Shown in pieces: positions 35,011-44,063 of a DNA stretch of 64,000 nucleotides. The stretch lies in NCBI RefSeq assembly GCF_021390545.1, contig NZ_JAJUWR010000017.1, forward strand, positions 1-64,000, given 5' to 3'. The notes beneath the pieces were generated by a model. The model had not been told where the DNA came from. It saw only the letters and a program-made list of their open reading frames with translations, and ran no database searches. The position numbers and the translations under genes are program-made. The stretch comes from Algoriphagus sp. AGSA1. GTDB lineage: Bacteria; Bacteroidota; Bacteroidia; Cytophagales; Cyclobacteriaceae. Numbering within the stretch: the stretch's first letter is position 1; each line of letters starts with the position of its first letter.

Positions 35011-36264
35011 TTAAATCTGCCTCTTCAGCTCGAAGCTAAACTTGTGGTCTTCGTACTTAGTCAAATCATCCCCCTCATAGCGACGTACTTCCACTTCTAC
35101 TTTTTTACCCTGTTCAGATCGCAATAATTTATTGATATCAGACAGCTCCCAGAAGAAGGTAGGGACATTATTTATCATAAGCACTTCATCATAAGCCTTT
35201 ATCCCCACACGCTGGGCAGGAGATCCTGGCCTTATCTCTGAAATATAGATCCTGTTATCATCATTCGGGATCTTCCTCAACGTCATACCACTCATGTCAA
35301 ATTGGAAAGGGGCGAAGAAATTATCCGCCCGTTGTACCAGCAGGCGATTTCTGGGATAATCAAAAATCAGTTTGGTGCGGCCCAAGACCTCGGCGCCCAG
35401 GCTCCCAAAGCGGCCGGAATCTTTGATCACATAGCTGAAAGGTGTTTCATCTGGGTAGGAGGTCAGTACTTCAGTCAGTTTCAAATTTGCAAAACTAAGC
35501 GATTCAACCCTGCCCATATAACCAACCAACATTCCTCCCAGACTCTGACCCAAAGCAGACTCTATGAACAGGGGTGGCATGGTGATCGCTTCGGTAGTTT
35601 CCCTGTTCAGCAAAAGCCCATGGTTAGCTCCTGTATCGATGAGCAATTTGGGAAAAAGAACAGAGCCGTCCTTCTGCTTCACCTTTGCCCGAATATAAGG
35701 CTTGTTTTCTTCTATAGAGAGATGTGTTCTTCGATAGAACAAAGGCTTCCACCTCAATGCGTCATGTCTATAAAAGGTCATCAATCCATTGTCATAATCT
35801 ATTTTGACCGGATTGAATTTGAAAAACTCATAACCTATTATTCCATAAATGGGAACTCCGATGACAGATTCCAGCTCCAAAAACTCCTGCTCCAGCACCA
35901 ATAAACTCTGAAAAATCCCTTCTACGGATCCTAAATCAAAATGGTTGATAGGGGAAACAGAAGCCATCAGATCATCTTTGCCATCTGCCCCCACTAGTTT
36001 CAGTCTCCTCGTATATTCCAAACCTAACGCGTCACCTAAATTCTTGCTGAACAGAATATTGGAGCGGACACCGGTATCCACAAGGAAGTTGAGTGGGGTA
36101 TGGCCATTGATTGATACAGGAATAATGATGAGACTGTTTGAAGGATAAAACGGGACAACGACCTTGCGCTGTTCTTCTTTCATAAAAAAACCCGGCACTT
36201 GTGCCAAGCATCTTATCTGTATAGCTACAAGGATGAACAGAAAAGCGAGAATGCTTTTATACAT
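35011..36264 (-). CDS. Retropepsin-like aspartic protease with C-terminal PDZ domain, exported
   Basis: The 417-residue protein has a signal peptide (residues 1-22), two tandem aspartyl-protease-like halves with Asp63-Thr-Gly in FLVDTGVRSNI and Asp210-Thr-Gly in LLIDTGANHG, and a PDZ domain at about 320-400 with the GSPAQRVGIKAYDEVLMIN core. Two DTG motifs in one chain would allow an intramolecular active site, as in pepsin. Such proteins are frequent in Bacteroidota; their substrates are unknown. It stands alone, 209 bases from the divergent Fur-family gene. Confidence 0.85.
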   Translation of the reverse strand: MYKSILAFLFILVAIQIRCLAQVPGFFMKEEQRKVVVPFYPSNSLIIIPVSINGHTPLNFLVDTGVRSNILFSKNLGDALGLEYTRRLKLVGADGKDDLMASVSPINHFDLGSVEGIFQSLLVLEQEFLELESVIGVPIYGIIGYEFFKFNPVKIDYDNGLMTFYRHDALRWKPLFYRRTHLSIEENKPYIRAKVKQKDGSVLFPKLLIDTGANHGLLLNRETTEAITMPPLFIESALGQSLGGMLVGYMGRVESLSFANLKLTEVLTSYPDETPFSYVIKDSGRFGSLGAEVLGRTKLIFDYPRNRLLVQRADNFFAPFQFDMSGMTLRKIPNDDNRIYISEIRPGSPAQRVGIKAYDEVLMINNVPTFFWELSDINKLLRSEQGKKVEVEVRRYEGDDLTKYEDHKFSFELKRQI

Positions 36265-36388
36265 AAATTTTAAAGCCGGGATGTTTCGAATAAGTTAATC
36301 TGTTTTATGAAAAAGATAAGTATTCTACGGCAAATCACCCATTTACTGTGCTTCAATTTTATAAAAAGTCGCTTTAGTTTTAATTAGA

Positions 36389-36424
36389 TTGAAACCAAAT
36401 TACTGAGATTAGTAAGTTTGGTTT
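36389..36424 (+). promoter_or_regulatory. Candidate promoter with overlapping Fur/PerR-type operator
   Basis: TTG (36389-36391) and TAAGTTTG (36413-36420) form a Bacteroidota-type promoter with a 21-base spacer. An imperfect inverted repeat, AAACCAAATTACT (36392-36404) and AGTAAGTTTGGTTT (36411-36424), spans the spacer and the -7 box. This fits autoregulation by the Fur-family protein encoded 50 bases downstream. Confidence 0.5.
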
Positions 36425-36473
36425 GACAAAAAATGGATAATGACTCATCTTTATTTTTAATTCTCTTGAACCC

Positions 36474-36944
36474 ATGGCAGACAAGGCCCTCATCGAAAAG
36501 GCTAAAAAAATCTTTGAAAACTTCCTAACCAAGCAAGGAAGCCGGAAAACCCCTGAAAGATTTTCAGTAATTGACGAACTTTACTCCCTTCCGGAAGATG
36601 AGCATATGGACGTGGAGGGGCTTTTTCTCAGCATGAGAAATAAAGGTTATACAATTAGTCGAGCAACTATCTATAACACACTTGATCTGCTGGTAGAAAG
36701 TGGACTGGCTGTAAAACACCAATTCAAGGATAAAGTCGCCCTCTATGAGCAGGCGCTCACCTACAAGCATCACGACCATCATGTGTGCAACCAATGCCGG
36801 AAAATCAGGGAATTCTCCGATCCTAAGATCAACGAAATCAAGGAGCAGATAGGGCACGGTTTTCAGTCTGCCATTACAAGCCATTCCCTTGTACTTTACG
36901 GCAACTGTGAAATAGAGAATTGTGAAAACCTACAGGAATTTTAA
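36474..36944 (+). CDS. Fur family transcriptional regulator (Fur or PerR type)
   Basis: The 156-residue repressor has an N-terminal winged helix (residues 10-85, with TISRATIYNTLDLLVESGLA as the recognition region) and a metal-binding dimerisation domain. The KHHDHHVCNQC segment provides His and Cys ligands for the regulatory and structural metals, and Cys-x4-Cys near the end (GNCEIENC) completes the structural zinc site. Fur and PerR cannot be told apart reliably here. An inverted repeat overlaps its own promoter. It is convergent with the SRPBCC gene, whose 3' end overlaps it by four bases. Confidence 0.9.
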   Translation: MADKALIEKAKKIFENFLTKQGSRKTPERFSVIDELYSLPEDEHMDVEGLFLSMRNKGYTISRATIYNTLDLLVESGLAVKHQFKDKVALYEQALTYKHHDHHVCNQCRKIREFSDPKINEIKEQIGHGFQSAITSHSLVLYGNCEIENCENLQEF

Positions 36945-37375
36945 GCAAAAACCCGTTTATAAATAGGCTTTCTATAGGCAAACTGAAGATAAAGTGCGGG
37001 ATATAAAAGCAAGCTCAGTAGTCCAGACCCTCCGTCAAACTCCACTTCATCCCTGATTTTGGTATGATTCCCTTCTTTGATTATCCGGTGCTTGTGTTTC
37101 CACTTCTTTAAGAAAAACGGTAATTCTACTCCTTCATCTACAAAGAAATATTCTGACTTGTCGGTGTGGCTGTCAGTGATCTCACTTGTCCAGCGCTGCC
37201 TGAACAGGAGAAAATTGAGTTCTAACGAAACCAAATCCCCAACCTCTGATCCGTCAAATCTCAGCAGCTTAACTGGGGGAAATGGTGGGCTAAGCTTTTG
37301 AAATAGTGTCTTATCAAAGCCCTTTTTTACAGAGAGGTAGTCCTGGCTGACCTTGGTGGAAAAGTTGATTTTCAT
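36941..37375 (-). CDS. SRPBCC (START-like) family protein
   Basis: This 144-residue soluble protein has the pattern of the START-like ligand-binding fold: an N-terminal strand MKINFSTKVSQ, the central ELNFLLFRQRWTSEI and DEGVELPFFLKKWKHKHRI strands, and a C-terminal helix from LLLYPALYLQFAYR. Members of the family bind hydrophobic molecules in a central cavity; a role cannot be assigned. It lies six bases downstream of the cytochrome oxidase subunit III gene, so they are probably co-transcribed. Confidence 0.7.
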   Translation of the reverse strand: MKINFSTKVSQDYLSVKKGFDKTLFQKLSPPFPPVKLLRFDGSEVGDLVSLELNFLLFRQRWTSEITDSHTDKSEYFFVDEGVELPFFLKKWKHKHRIIKEGNHTKIRDEVEFDGGSGLLSLLLYPALYLQFAYRKPIYKRVFA

Positions 37376-37381
37376 TTTTGC

Positions 37382-37996
37382 TTAGAAGCTAAGGGCAAAC
37401 AAAAGAAAGAGAATCAGCCAGATACCGTCCATGAAATGCCAATAGAAGGTAAAAAGACGAACTCTCATTTTCTCAAAAGGATTGGTGATTATGAGGAGCT
37501 TTTGGATTTCATCCTTTCTGCTTTTGCGTAACTGAAAATAAAGAATCAGACCAAAAACCATAGCTCCCAAAAGGTGAAAAATATGTATCCCACTCAGCAC
37601 ATAAAGAAAACTCCCGCTGGGAATGCCGGCGAACACTATCCCTTTTACCTTTAGTTCGTACCATCCCACGATTTGTAAACTAGTGAACATAAATCCTAAA
37701 ATGACGGTAGTTCTGAGTGAACCTAGCAGCTTATCCGTATTCTCTTCCGTAAAGGCAATTCGCATGGATGTAGCCGTTAATCCGCTGATGATGAGCAGAA
37801 AAGTAGAAACAAGAAAGGAAACAGGCAGTGTCTGATTCATGCCTACGAGTAAGTTGCGGGAAGAAAACAAGAAGGCCAAAGCAAGAAAAAGAAAGACAAT
37901 GCCGCTGCTGAGCATCCCCAGATAGAGTAGCATTTCATACGGATGCAGGCGTTCTGCACGCTGAAGGAGGGTTGGTTTTTCCTTATAATGGGCCAT
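37382..37996 (-). CDS. Cytochrome c oxidase subunit III family protein
   Basis: The 204-residue protein has five hydrophobic helices and matches heme-copper oxidase subunit III: LHPYEMLLYLGMLSSG near residue 17, SGIHIFHLLGAMVFGL near 138 and TFYWHFMDGIWLILFLLFAL at the C-terminus, the last holding the WHFxDxxW signature. Subunits I and II are not nearby, so it is either an orphan paralogue or supports an oxidase encoded elsewhere. It forms a pair with the SRPBCC gene. Confidence 0.88.
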   Translation of the reverse strand: MAHYKEKPTLLQRAERLHPYEMLLYLGMLSSGIVFLFLALAFLFSSRNLLVGMNQTLPVSFLVSTFLLIISGLTATSMRIAFTEENTDKLLGSLRTTVILGFMFTSLQIVGWYELKVKGIVFAGIPSGSFLYVLSGIHIFHLLGAMVFGLILYFQLRKSRKDEIQKLLIITNPFEKMRVRLFTFYWHFMDGIWLILFLLFALSF

Positions 37997-38091
37997 TACT
38001 CAGAAAACATCCAATAGAGTTGAAGGTTCAAAAAAACATTCAGGAATTAGGACTTCACAAAGGGAATTGAAAGAACAACTTTTTGTGAAAG

Positions 38092-38158
38092 CTGCACTGA
38101 TCTGCGTCCTTATCTGCCATATCCCGCCTGGACAGCAGTCAAGTCTGCGGGAACCAAT
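38092..38158. repeat. Dispersed CTGATCTGCG/TCTGCGG intergenic repeat, copy 1
   Basis: CTGATCTGCGTCCTTATC and, 30 bases on, TCTGCGGGAACC recur with few changes at 55786-55832 on the other side of the DUF4221 array. No function is known. The gap 37997-38185 otherwise holds nothing recognisable, and no clear terminator for the array was seen in it. Confidence 0.4.
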
Positions 38159-38185
38159 TGACCCAAGAAAAACACAAATAAGAAC

Positions 38186-39358
38186 TTACTCATTTTCAAA
38201 ACTTGGTTTCAACCGGACAAAAGCCAGCTGGTTTTCCTTTTTCAGGTAAGAATAAATAGCCCCTTTATGCACAAATGTCCTGTTTTCAAAATATTTCCCG
38301 ATGATCGGGACACTGTGCTCTAGCTTTTGCTCGTGGATCTGATCGAGTTTGTCATCAAACACCGTAAGCGCAAAGACATACCGGGGCTTTTGGGGATCAC
38401 TTCTATCCAGTTCCCTGCTGTAGCGGTAGTAACGCTGGGCTTCCCGGTCCTTTACCAATGGCCCGAAAGTCACCTCGTCGTTTTTGCGTTTGACCCAATA
38501 CATGTACAATTGCTGATTGCTGATGTCCGACCGATATTTCCCGGATTTTCTATCTGATGTTATCCCGCTGCGGTATTTCTTATGGATCAAGGTGTCGCTT
38601 GCGGCTATATAATACCACAACTCATTGCTGGCAGAAGTAGATAGAATCACATCTGGGCCATTCAAAAGCAGGTACTTCAGCTCTGGAGAACTGTTTCTTT
38701 TACCGATATCGTAATCTACTGTCACAGTATATCGCTTGAGCTCTTCCCAGAAATCCACTGGTATTAATTTCAGGGATTTATCCTTCAGGTTTACCTTGGC
38801 AATGCCCAGTACATGTCCCCCCACTTTGAGATTTCCGTAGAAACTTGCCATGTAAGAACCGTCATTGGAAATCTCCCCCAGACCGTCTATTTCAGTATTA
38901 AAGGGCAGTCGGTCTCCGGTCAGCTTCCTATTGATCAGTTCGTAGGAATCTACCTTTTTGCCCTCAGGATTTAGCTTGTGGATCACCCGGTATTCTTTGA
39001 AAAACGTATCTCCCAACAGGGTTTTCTTAATTCCAAAGGGGAAATATTGCTTCACACTGTTTGGCCCGCGCAGGTCATAATGGATCAGCCTTTCCAGCCT
39101 AAGGCTGTCCATGTTGATCACTTCCACCCTTCCTGTTTCAGGTCTGAGATTGTATAGAATTCCTTCATTGCTCGAATAATCCGACATGCTGAGATCCATT
39201 TGCAGATAGATTTCTTCCTCGCCGGAATCGATGAAAACAGTGTCAATCACATAATTGAACCTAGGGCTTACATTTACTTCCGCAAGCTGTACTTCTACGG
39301 ATTTTTCTCCACAGGAGGCAATTAGCAGAAAAACGCCTAGCAAACAGTATAGCTTCAT
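38186..39358 (-). CDS. DUF4221-like lipoprotein, array gene 15 (last)
   Basis: The 390-residue protein has lipobox IASC (Cys16) and belongs to the A group of the array, whose members have a TVFDDKLDQIHEQ-like segment before the tail. It is the most divergent member: the tail reads YSYLKKENQLAFVRLKPSF, with Lys-Lys where others have an acidic pair. It is 59 bases downstream of the next gene, a larger gap than elsewhere in the array, and its sequence pairs most closely with gene 14. The central part has repeated strand-like segments, compatible with a beta-propeller. Function unknown. Confidence 0.7.
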   Translation of the reverse strand: MKLYCLLGVFLLIASCGEKSVEVQLAEVNVSPRFNYVIDTVFIDSGEEEIYLQMDLSMSDYSSNEGILYNLRPETGRVEVINMDSLRLERLIHYDLRGPNSVKQYFPFGIKKTLLGDTFFKEYRVIHKLNPEGKKVDSYELINRKLTGDRLPFNTEIDGLGEISNDGSYMASFYGNLKVGGHVLGIAKVNLKDKSLKLIPVDFWEELKRYTVTVDYDIGKRNSSPELKYLLLNGPDVILSTSASNELWYYIAASDTLIHKKYRSGITSDRKSGKYRSDISNQQLYMYWVKRKNDEVTFGPLVKDREAQRYYRYSRELDRSDPQKPRYVFALTVFDDKLDQIHEQKLEHSVPIIGKYFENRTFVHKGAIYSYLKKENQLAFVRLKPSFENE

Positions 39359-39417
39359 GCTCTAAAAATTAAGGGCAAAAGTCCACAAAGCCAACAAATT
39401 ACTGATTTTCATAAAAA

Positions 39418-40593
39418 TCAGCGGCTAAATGATGAATGCTCAACAAGGATTGGTTTCAGCCGTACAAAAGCCAATTCATCCTCAATATTGAGAAAACTGT
39501 ACAGCATGCCTCTGTGTACAAATGACCTTCCTCCCGGCATATATTCACCGGGGATTGTCACCTCTTCGCCCAGTTTCTCCTCATGGAGCTGGTTTAGGTT
39601 TTCATCAAAAATGGTGAGGACATAGGCATAATCGTTTCTACTGTCATCCTGCTCACGGCTATAGCTGTAAAACAGACCTGAATTTTCGTCTTTAACCAAA
39701 AACCCAAAAATGACCTCATCTGATTTTTGCTTCATTACCTGTTCAAATTCCTCCTGGCTGTTTGCGGTTTTCGGATAATTTCCAGGCTTTACATTGTTAG
39801 TAAATTCACTGGTGTATTCCTTATGTATAATGCTATCCAGTTCCGAATTATAGTGCCAAAGCTCGTTTCTAGCTGATGTGGAAACGACAAAGTCATTCCC
39901 ATCCACCAAGAGAAATTTAAACTCAGGGGCACCTATAGCTCTTCCGTCCCCCTGATCCATATTTACTTCATACTTGTCCAGATCCCCCCAGAAATCCAGC
40001 GGAAACAGGCGCAGGGAACTATCGGCCAAATTGATTTGGGCTACTCCACGGATCCCTCCCTTTTCCTGATAATTACCATAAAAGCTTGCAAAGTAAGCAC
40101 CATCTGAGCCTATCTGTCCCATACCATCTATTTCTTCATTCAGAGCTAGTTCTTCCCCCTTGAGAAAATCATTGGTGAATCTGTAGGTGGCTATTTTTGT
40201 ACCAGAAGAGTCAAGCCTGCTCATAGTAAAATAATCCTGGAAAAAAAGATCGCCTGTGTTCGATTTCTTAATTCCTGTGATCGCCAGTTCCTTCACCCTA
40301 TTTGGGCCATCCAGATCATATTGGACGAGTCTGTCCAAGGAATGACTCTCCAGATCGATGATTTCCATTCTGGCGGATTCGGGATTTAGGTTATATAAAA
40401 ACCCCTCACCGGCAGAATAAGAAGAAAAATACAAATCCATATTCAGATACAGAAACTCATCACCCGCATCTATCATCACGGTATCGATCGAGTAGGAGAA
40501 ATTAATATTCCCGTCATTTGAATTCTTGGTGTTCTTCTCTGTATTGCAGCTAAAAAGCAGGAGAACAAGTGCTAACTGGTAATATTTATTCAT
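39418..40593 (-). CDS. DUF4221-like lipoprotein, array gene 14
   Basis: The 391-residue A-group lipoprotein (lipobox LFSC, Cys16) shares with gene 15 the sequence blocks NPES, LDRLVQYDLDGPN and the ASFYGN motif near residue 165, suggesting that 14 and 15 are a recent duplicate pair. TIFDENLNQLHEEKL is the A-group hallmark. The C-terminus is extended by about eight residues past the common KP motif. Its start codon lies inside the end of gene 13, overlapping by eight bases (ATGAATAA), which would couple their translation. Confidence 0.7.
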   Translation of the reverse strand: MNKYYQLALVLLLFSCNTEKNTKNSNDGNINFSYSIDTVMIDAGDEFLYLNMDLYFSSYSAGEGFLYNLNPESARMEIIDLESHSLDRLVQYDLDGPNRVKELAITGIKKSNTGDLFFQDYFTMSRLDSSGTKIATYRFTNDFLKGEELALNEEIDGMGQIGSDGAYFASFYGNYQEKGGIRGVAQINLADSSLRLFPLDFWGDLDKYEVNMDQGDGRAIGAPEFKFLLVDGNDFVVSTSARNELWHYNSELDSIIHKEYTSEFTNNVKPGNYPKTANSQEEFEQVMKQKSDEVIFGFLVKDENSGLFYSYSREQDDSRNDYAYVLTIFDENLNQLHEEKLGEEVTIPGEYMPGGRSFVHRGMLYSFLNIEDELAFVRLKPILVEHSSFSR

Positions 40594-41752
40594 TTGTAAA
40601 AGTTGGTTTTAGTCTCACAAAAGCTAGTTCATCATCGATATTCAGAAAGGTATAGATCATCCCATGGCGAGCGAAATACTTGTATGGAAGATTAAAATTC
40701 AGAGGGAGCAATTCCTCATGTAGTTGGTTAAATGTAGGATCAAAGGCGGTAAGTACAGTTTTGTACATAATCTTGTCACCCTTCATGTGATCCATTTCCT
40801 TGGTGAATCGCCAATAGACGTCGTTATACTTATCAAAGAACAGGTGGCCATAGTTGACTTCTTTGTCTTTCTCTTTTATAATCTCCCTAAATTCTTCTTC
40901 TGAACCTGTGCGTTTTTGGTAATTTCCGGCAGCCTCGTTACTGGTATATCTGCTAGTATAGTCTTTAGAAGAAAGAGAATCAGTTTTGAGGTTGTAAAAG
41001 AAAACCTTGTTTTGAGCAGTATTGGAATATAAAAGGCTGTCATTCCTCAATTGTAGATGTACGTTAGCTAGGACCATTGACATAGGTTGTTCTCCATTGT
41101 AGTAAAGAACAGATTGATACTTGTCTAAATTTTTAGATACTTCCAATGGTTTGTAGCTTACATTCTTATTTTCCATATCAAATAGTGCCAGTCCTTCTGC
41201 AGGATCTCCCATTTTTTCGCCACCATAAAGTGCTACGAGCAATTTCCCGTTTGCAGAAAGTGTTTCATTTAGCTGGATTCGTTTTCTTTCAGGGAGTTTT
41301 TCTCCTTCAAATTCCTGCTTAGCATAGTTTAGGGTGGAAAGTTTGTCTCCTTGCTGATCGAAATGACAAACTTCATAATTGTCAGAAAGATAAAATGTCT
41401 CATCAGGAAGAATGTACACGCGGGACACATAAGGTGATCGAATACCATTCGGCCCATCCAAGCTCATGGGGATAACCCGTTCCAGTCTGAGGTTTTCCAT
41501 ATCAATAATTTCCAGACCAGGTTCATTAGCTCCGGTCTTGAAATTGTAGAAGTATTTCCCATCTTCAGACAAATCGGACGTGGTCAGGTTCCAGTTCACA
41601 TGGATAAACTCTTCCCCGGCATCCACCATCACGGTATCCATCTCATAGGTGAACTCAACGGAACTAGATGTGAGATTTTCAGCACTTTCTTTAGTGGCGC
41701 AACTGGCTAAAACCACCAGGATAATCGGGGTAAGCAATCTGGTTTTATTCAT
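40586..41752 (-). CDS. DUF4221-like lipoprotein, array gene 13
   Basis: The 388-residue A-group protein has lipobox LASC (Cys18) and starts MNKTRLL. A longer frame to 41893 exists, but its first 47 residues are only the end of gene 12 read in another frame. Distinctive blocks are LDGPNGIRSPYVSR near residue 95 and HFDQQGDKL. The tail is YTFLNIDDELAFVRLKPTF. It overlaps gene 12 and gene 14 by eight bases each. Function unknown. Confidence 0.7.
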   Translation of the reverse strand: MNKTRLLTPIILVVLASCATKESAENLTSSSVEFTYEMDTVMVDAGEEFIHVNWNLTTSDLSEDGKYFYNFKTGANEPGLEIIDMENLRLERVIPMSLDGPNGIRSPYVSRVYILPDETFYLSDNYEVCHFDQQGDKLSTLNYAKQEFEGEKLPERKRIQLNETLSANGKLLVALYGGEKMGDPAEGLALFDMENKNVSYKPLEVSKNLDKYQSVLYYNGEQPMSMVLANVHLQLRNDSLLYSNTAQNKVFFYNLKTDSLSSKDYTSRYTSNEAAGNYQKRTGSEEEFREIIKEKDKEVNYGHLFFDKYNDVYWRFTKEMDHMKGDKIMYKTVLTAFDPTFNQLHEELLPLNFNLPYKYFARHGMIYTFLNIDDELAFVRLKPTFTNE

Positions 41753-42914
41753 AGGTAGGTTTGATGCGGACGAAGCCAAGTTCATCCTCGAGGTTGATGT
41801 ATGAGTATAGTGTTCCGTCCTTGAAGAAGGTAAGCGATCCCCTTTCTGAATAGTCCACTTTTTCCTCGTGAAGCTGGTTGAGTTCTTTATCAAAAATGGT
41901 CAAAACTGTGGTGTAGGCTACCGAGTCTCCGATCATACGATCTAATTGGGTGCTGAATCTCCAGAATTTCCGGCTTTGATCGTCGTAGTGAAACTTGAGG
42001 AAATTAACCTCCTTATACTTCTCTTTAGCAAGGTCAAAAAGCTCATTCTCATCATTGGCTTTTTTCTCAAAGTTGCCTTGCTTGGCATCATCGGTTATCG
42101 TCGAGAGATAGGTCTTTTGCAACACCGAGTAATCCAAGAGGTTTACGATGTAGAGTTCGTTAAAAGCAGTCGATGAAACAAGGATCTCATCCTCAAATGG
42201 ATCGATAAAAACTGATTCTGTATAGGATATTTTACTATTGCCATCGGGGCTGAAGACAATTGCAAATTTCTCGATTTTCTCGAAGATATCCAGTGGGACT
42301 TTTTTCAGTTCCATGGTAGCTAGATTGACTATTGCCAGACCGCTTTTCGGAGTTTTATTATCCTGTATTCCATAGCTGCTGTAGAAAAAATCCCCATCGT
42401 CAGAGATAAAACCCTCAGGATATATTTTCTCCAACTCTGAAATCGGATCTCCTGCAAGTGAATCCGGAGTGAACCAAAACCTGCTCATTTGGTCGCGATC
42501 GGCATTGAGTTTGATCAGGTAGTTCCAGGTGTTCAGGAAGAGCTCCCCATTGTCCGAGATATCCATCATCGGCATATAGGCATTTGCAGCAGCGATTCCG
42601 GTAGGGCCTTCATTTTCGAGTTTAATGACTTCTTTAAGGGTCAAGTCGTCCAAATCAATTACTTCCAGCTCTGGAACCCTTGCATTGAAGTTATACAGTG
42701 TTTTTTTGTCCGGGCTGAGCGACGAGGTACTTAGGCCTCTCGATAAGAAGATAAAGTGTTCCTCTCCGGGATCTACCTGAACGGTGTCTATTTCTACAGT
42801 GAGATTAATTTTAGGCGAATGATCCAAATTGGATTCATAATTTGTTCTATCAGATCCACAGGAGGCCACAATTCCCGCTGCAATAATTAAAATTAACCGT
42901 TCGATTTTATTCAT
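41745..42914 (-). CDS. DUF4221-like lipoprotein, array gene 12
   Basis: The 389-residue A-group protein (lipobox VASC, Cys19) is closest to gene 11: both have SPDKK/GPDKK followed by LYN, ELEVIDL or ELEIIDL, and the tail YSYINLEDELGFVRIKP, which at this point is intermediate between the A and B tails. The true start is MNKIERL at 42914, not the longer frame to 43055. It overlaps gene 11 by eight bases. Mostly beta-strand-like, with a lipid anchor; probably periplasmic or surface-located. Confidence 0.7.
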   Translation of the reverse strand: MNKIERLILIIAAGIVASCGSDRTNYESNLDHSPKINLTVEIDTVQVDPGEEHFIFLSRGLSTSSLSPDKKTLYNFNARVPELEVIDLDDLTLKEVIKLENEGPTGIAAANAYMPMMDISDNGELFLNTWNYLIKLNADRDQMSRFWFTPDSLAGDPISELEKIYPEGFISDDGDFFYSSYGIQDNKTPKSGLAIVNLATMELKKVPLDIFEKIEKFAIVFSPDGNSKISYTESVFIDPFEDEILVSSTAFNELYIVNLLDYSVLQKTYLSTITDDAKQGNFEKKANDENELFDLAKEKYKEVNFLKFHYDDQSRKFWRFSTQLDRMIGDSVAYTTVLTIFDKELNQLHEEKVDYSERGSLTFFKDGTLYSYINLEDELGFVRIKPTYE

Positions 42915-44058
42915 AGCTAGGTTTGATGCGGACAAAGCCAAGTTCGTCTTCCAGGTTGATAAAAGAATAGAGTGTGCCTTCTTTGAAGAAGGCCAGGCTT
43001 TGGGATATGTTAAATTCGATCTTCTCCTCATGAAGCTGGTTGAGGTCCTGGTCAAAAATGGTCAGGACTTCTTTAGTGACCACGGAGTCGGCTATCATGC
43101 GATCCATCTCGGTACTTACACGCCAGAATTTTTTGTTAGTATGATCATACACCAGATTGTTGAAATTTACCTCTTTGTTTTTTTCAGTCCAGGCGTCATT
43201 CATTTCCTTGTCGCTATTGGTGTGCTTGGTATAAAGCCCTTTTTTCGAGTCCGAGGTCAGCGTGGAGTGAAAGGATTTCTTTTCTAAAGAATCGGATTTC
43301 AGATCAAAAATAAAAGCCTCATTTCTGGCGGTATTGGTGAGGTAGATTTTGCCATTCTCTTCCAAAATCCAAACTCTCTCTATCGTACTCATGCGGGGGT
43401 TTCCATCTGCAAACTGATTGATGTTAAAATCAACTAAAGACTCTAGCTCGGCAATGGGGATTTTCCGCAATTCCATGGTCTTTAAATCCACTATGGCAAG
43501 CCCCTTGGTAGCGCCCCCAAACTCCTGTGCAGAATAGGTGGCAAAGAGGTAATTTCCATCACGGGATGAAATGGAACCGAAATCCACTCCTTCCTTTTCC
43601 GCTAAACTGTCTCCTTTCAGATTCTCAGCTTGAAATTTGAATAGTTCATAATGATCCAAGTCTGAATTTGCCTTCACAAAGGATTGATAACCTTGAAATA
43701 TAAAGTCTCCTTTCTCCGATACAGCCAAATCTGAAACATAAGTGCCTATTCCTGCTGGCCCCTCTTTTTCTAGTGGAATGGATTCCTGATAAGTCATGGT
43801 CTCCAGGTCAATGATTTCCAGTTCGGGAGCTTTGGTGTTCAGGTTATACAAGATTTTCTTATCCGGACCAACCGCGGCCGAGCTCATATAATTGCTGATG
43901 AAAACCAAGTGATCACCGGGATCCACCTGTATGGTGTCCATGGTGAAGGAAAAAGTAAAATCAGATTTTCCCTCCGTATCCGAAGAACCAGAACCGCAGG
44001 AAAATAGCATTGGAAGGGAAAGTAGCGTGAGTAATATCAGTGGGATTAGTTTTTTCAT
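42907..44058 (-). CDS. DUF4221-like lipoprotein, array gene 11
   Basis: The 383-residue protein has a longer signal peptide than most (lipobox LFSC, Cys21) followed by a Gly/Ser-rich linker. FSFTMDTIQVDPGDHL replaces the NILENLTYSVDT block of the B group. The EKEGPAGIGTYVSDLAVSEKGDF segment near residue 95 and TIFDQDLNQLHEEKI near 340 place it in group A. It marks the border: gene 10, five bases upstream, is B-type, and the genes downstream are all A-type with overlapping ends. Confidence 0.7.
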   Translation of the reverse strand: MKKLIPLILLTLLSLPMLFSCGSGSSDTEGKSDFTFSFTMDTIQVDPGDHLVFISNYMSSAAVGPDKKILYNLNTKAPELEIIDLETMTYQESIPLEKEGPAGIGTYVSDLAVSEKGDFIFQGYQSFVKANSDLDHYELFKFQAENLKGDSLAEKEGVDFGSISSRDGNYLFATYSAQEFGGATKGLAIVDLKTMELRKIPIAELESLVDFNINQFADGNPRMSTIERVWILEENGKIYLTNTARNEAFIFDLKSDSLEKKSFHSTLTSDSKKGLYTKHTNSDKEMNDAWTEKNKEVNFNNLVYDHTNKKFWRVSTEMDRMIADSVVTKEVLTIFDQDLNQLHEEKIEFNISQSLAFFKEGTLYSFINLEDELGFVRIKPSYE

Positions 44059-44063
44059 AGTCC

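Noticed and set aside
41753-43055. N-terminal extensions of several array frames (to 41893, 43055, 48680, 49872, 51046 and 53296)
   Set aside because: The extra residues are the conserved tail of the preceding gene read in a shifted frame; each true protein starts at the signal peptide next to the stop codon of that gene.
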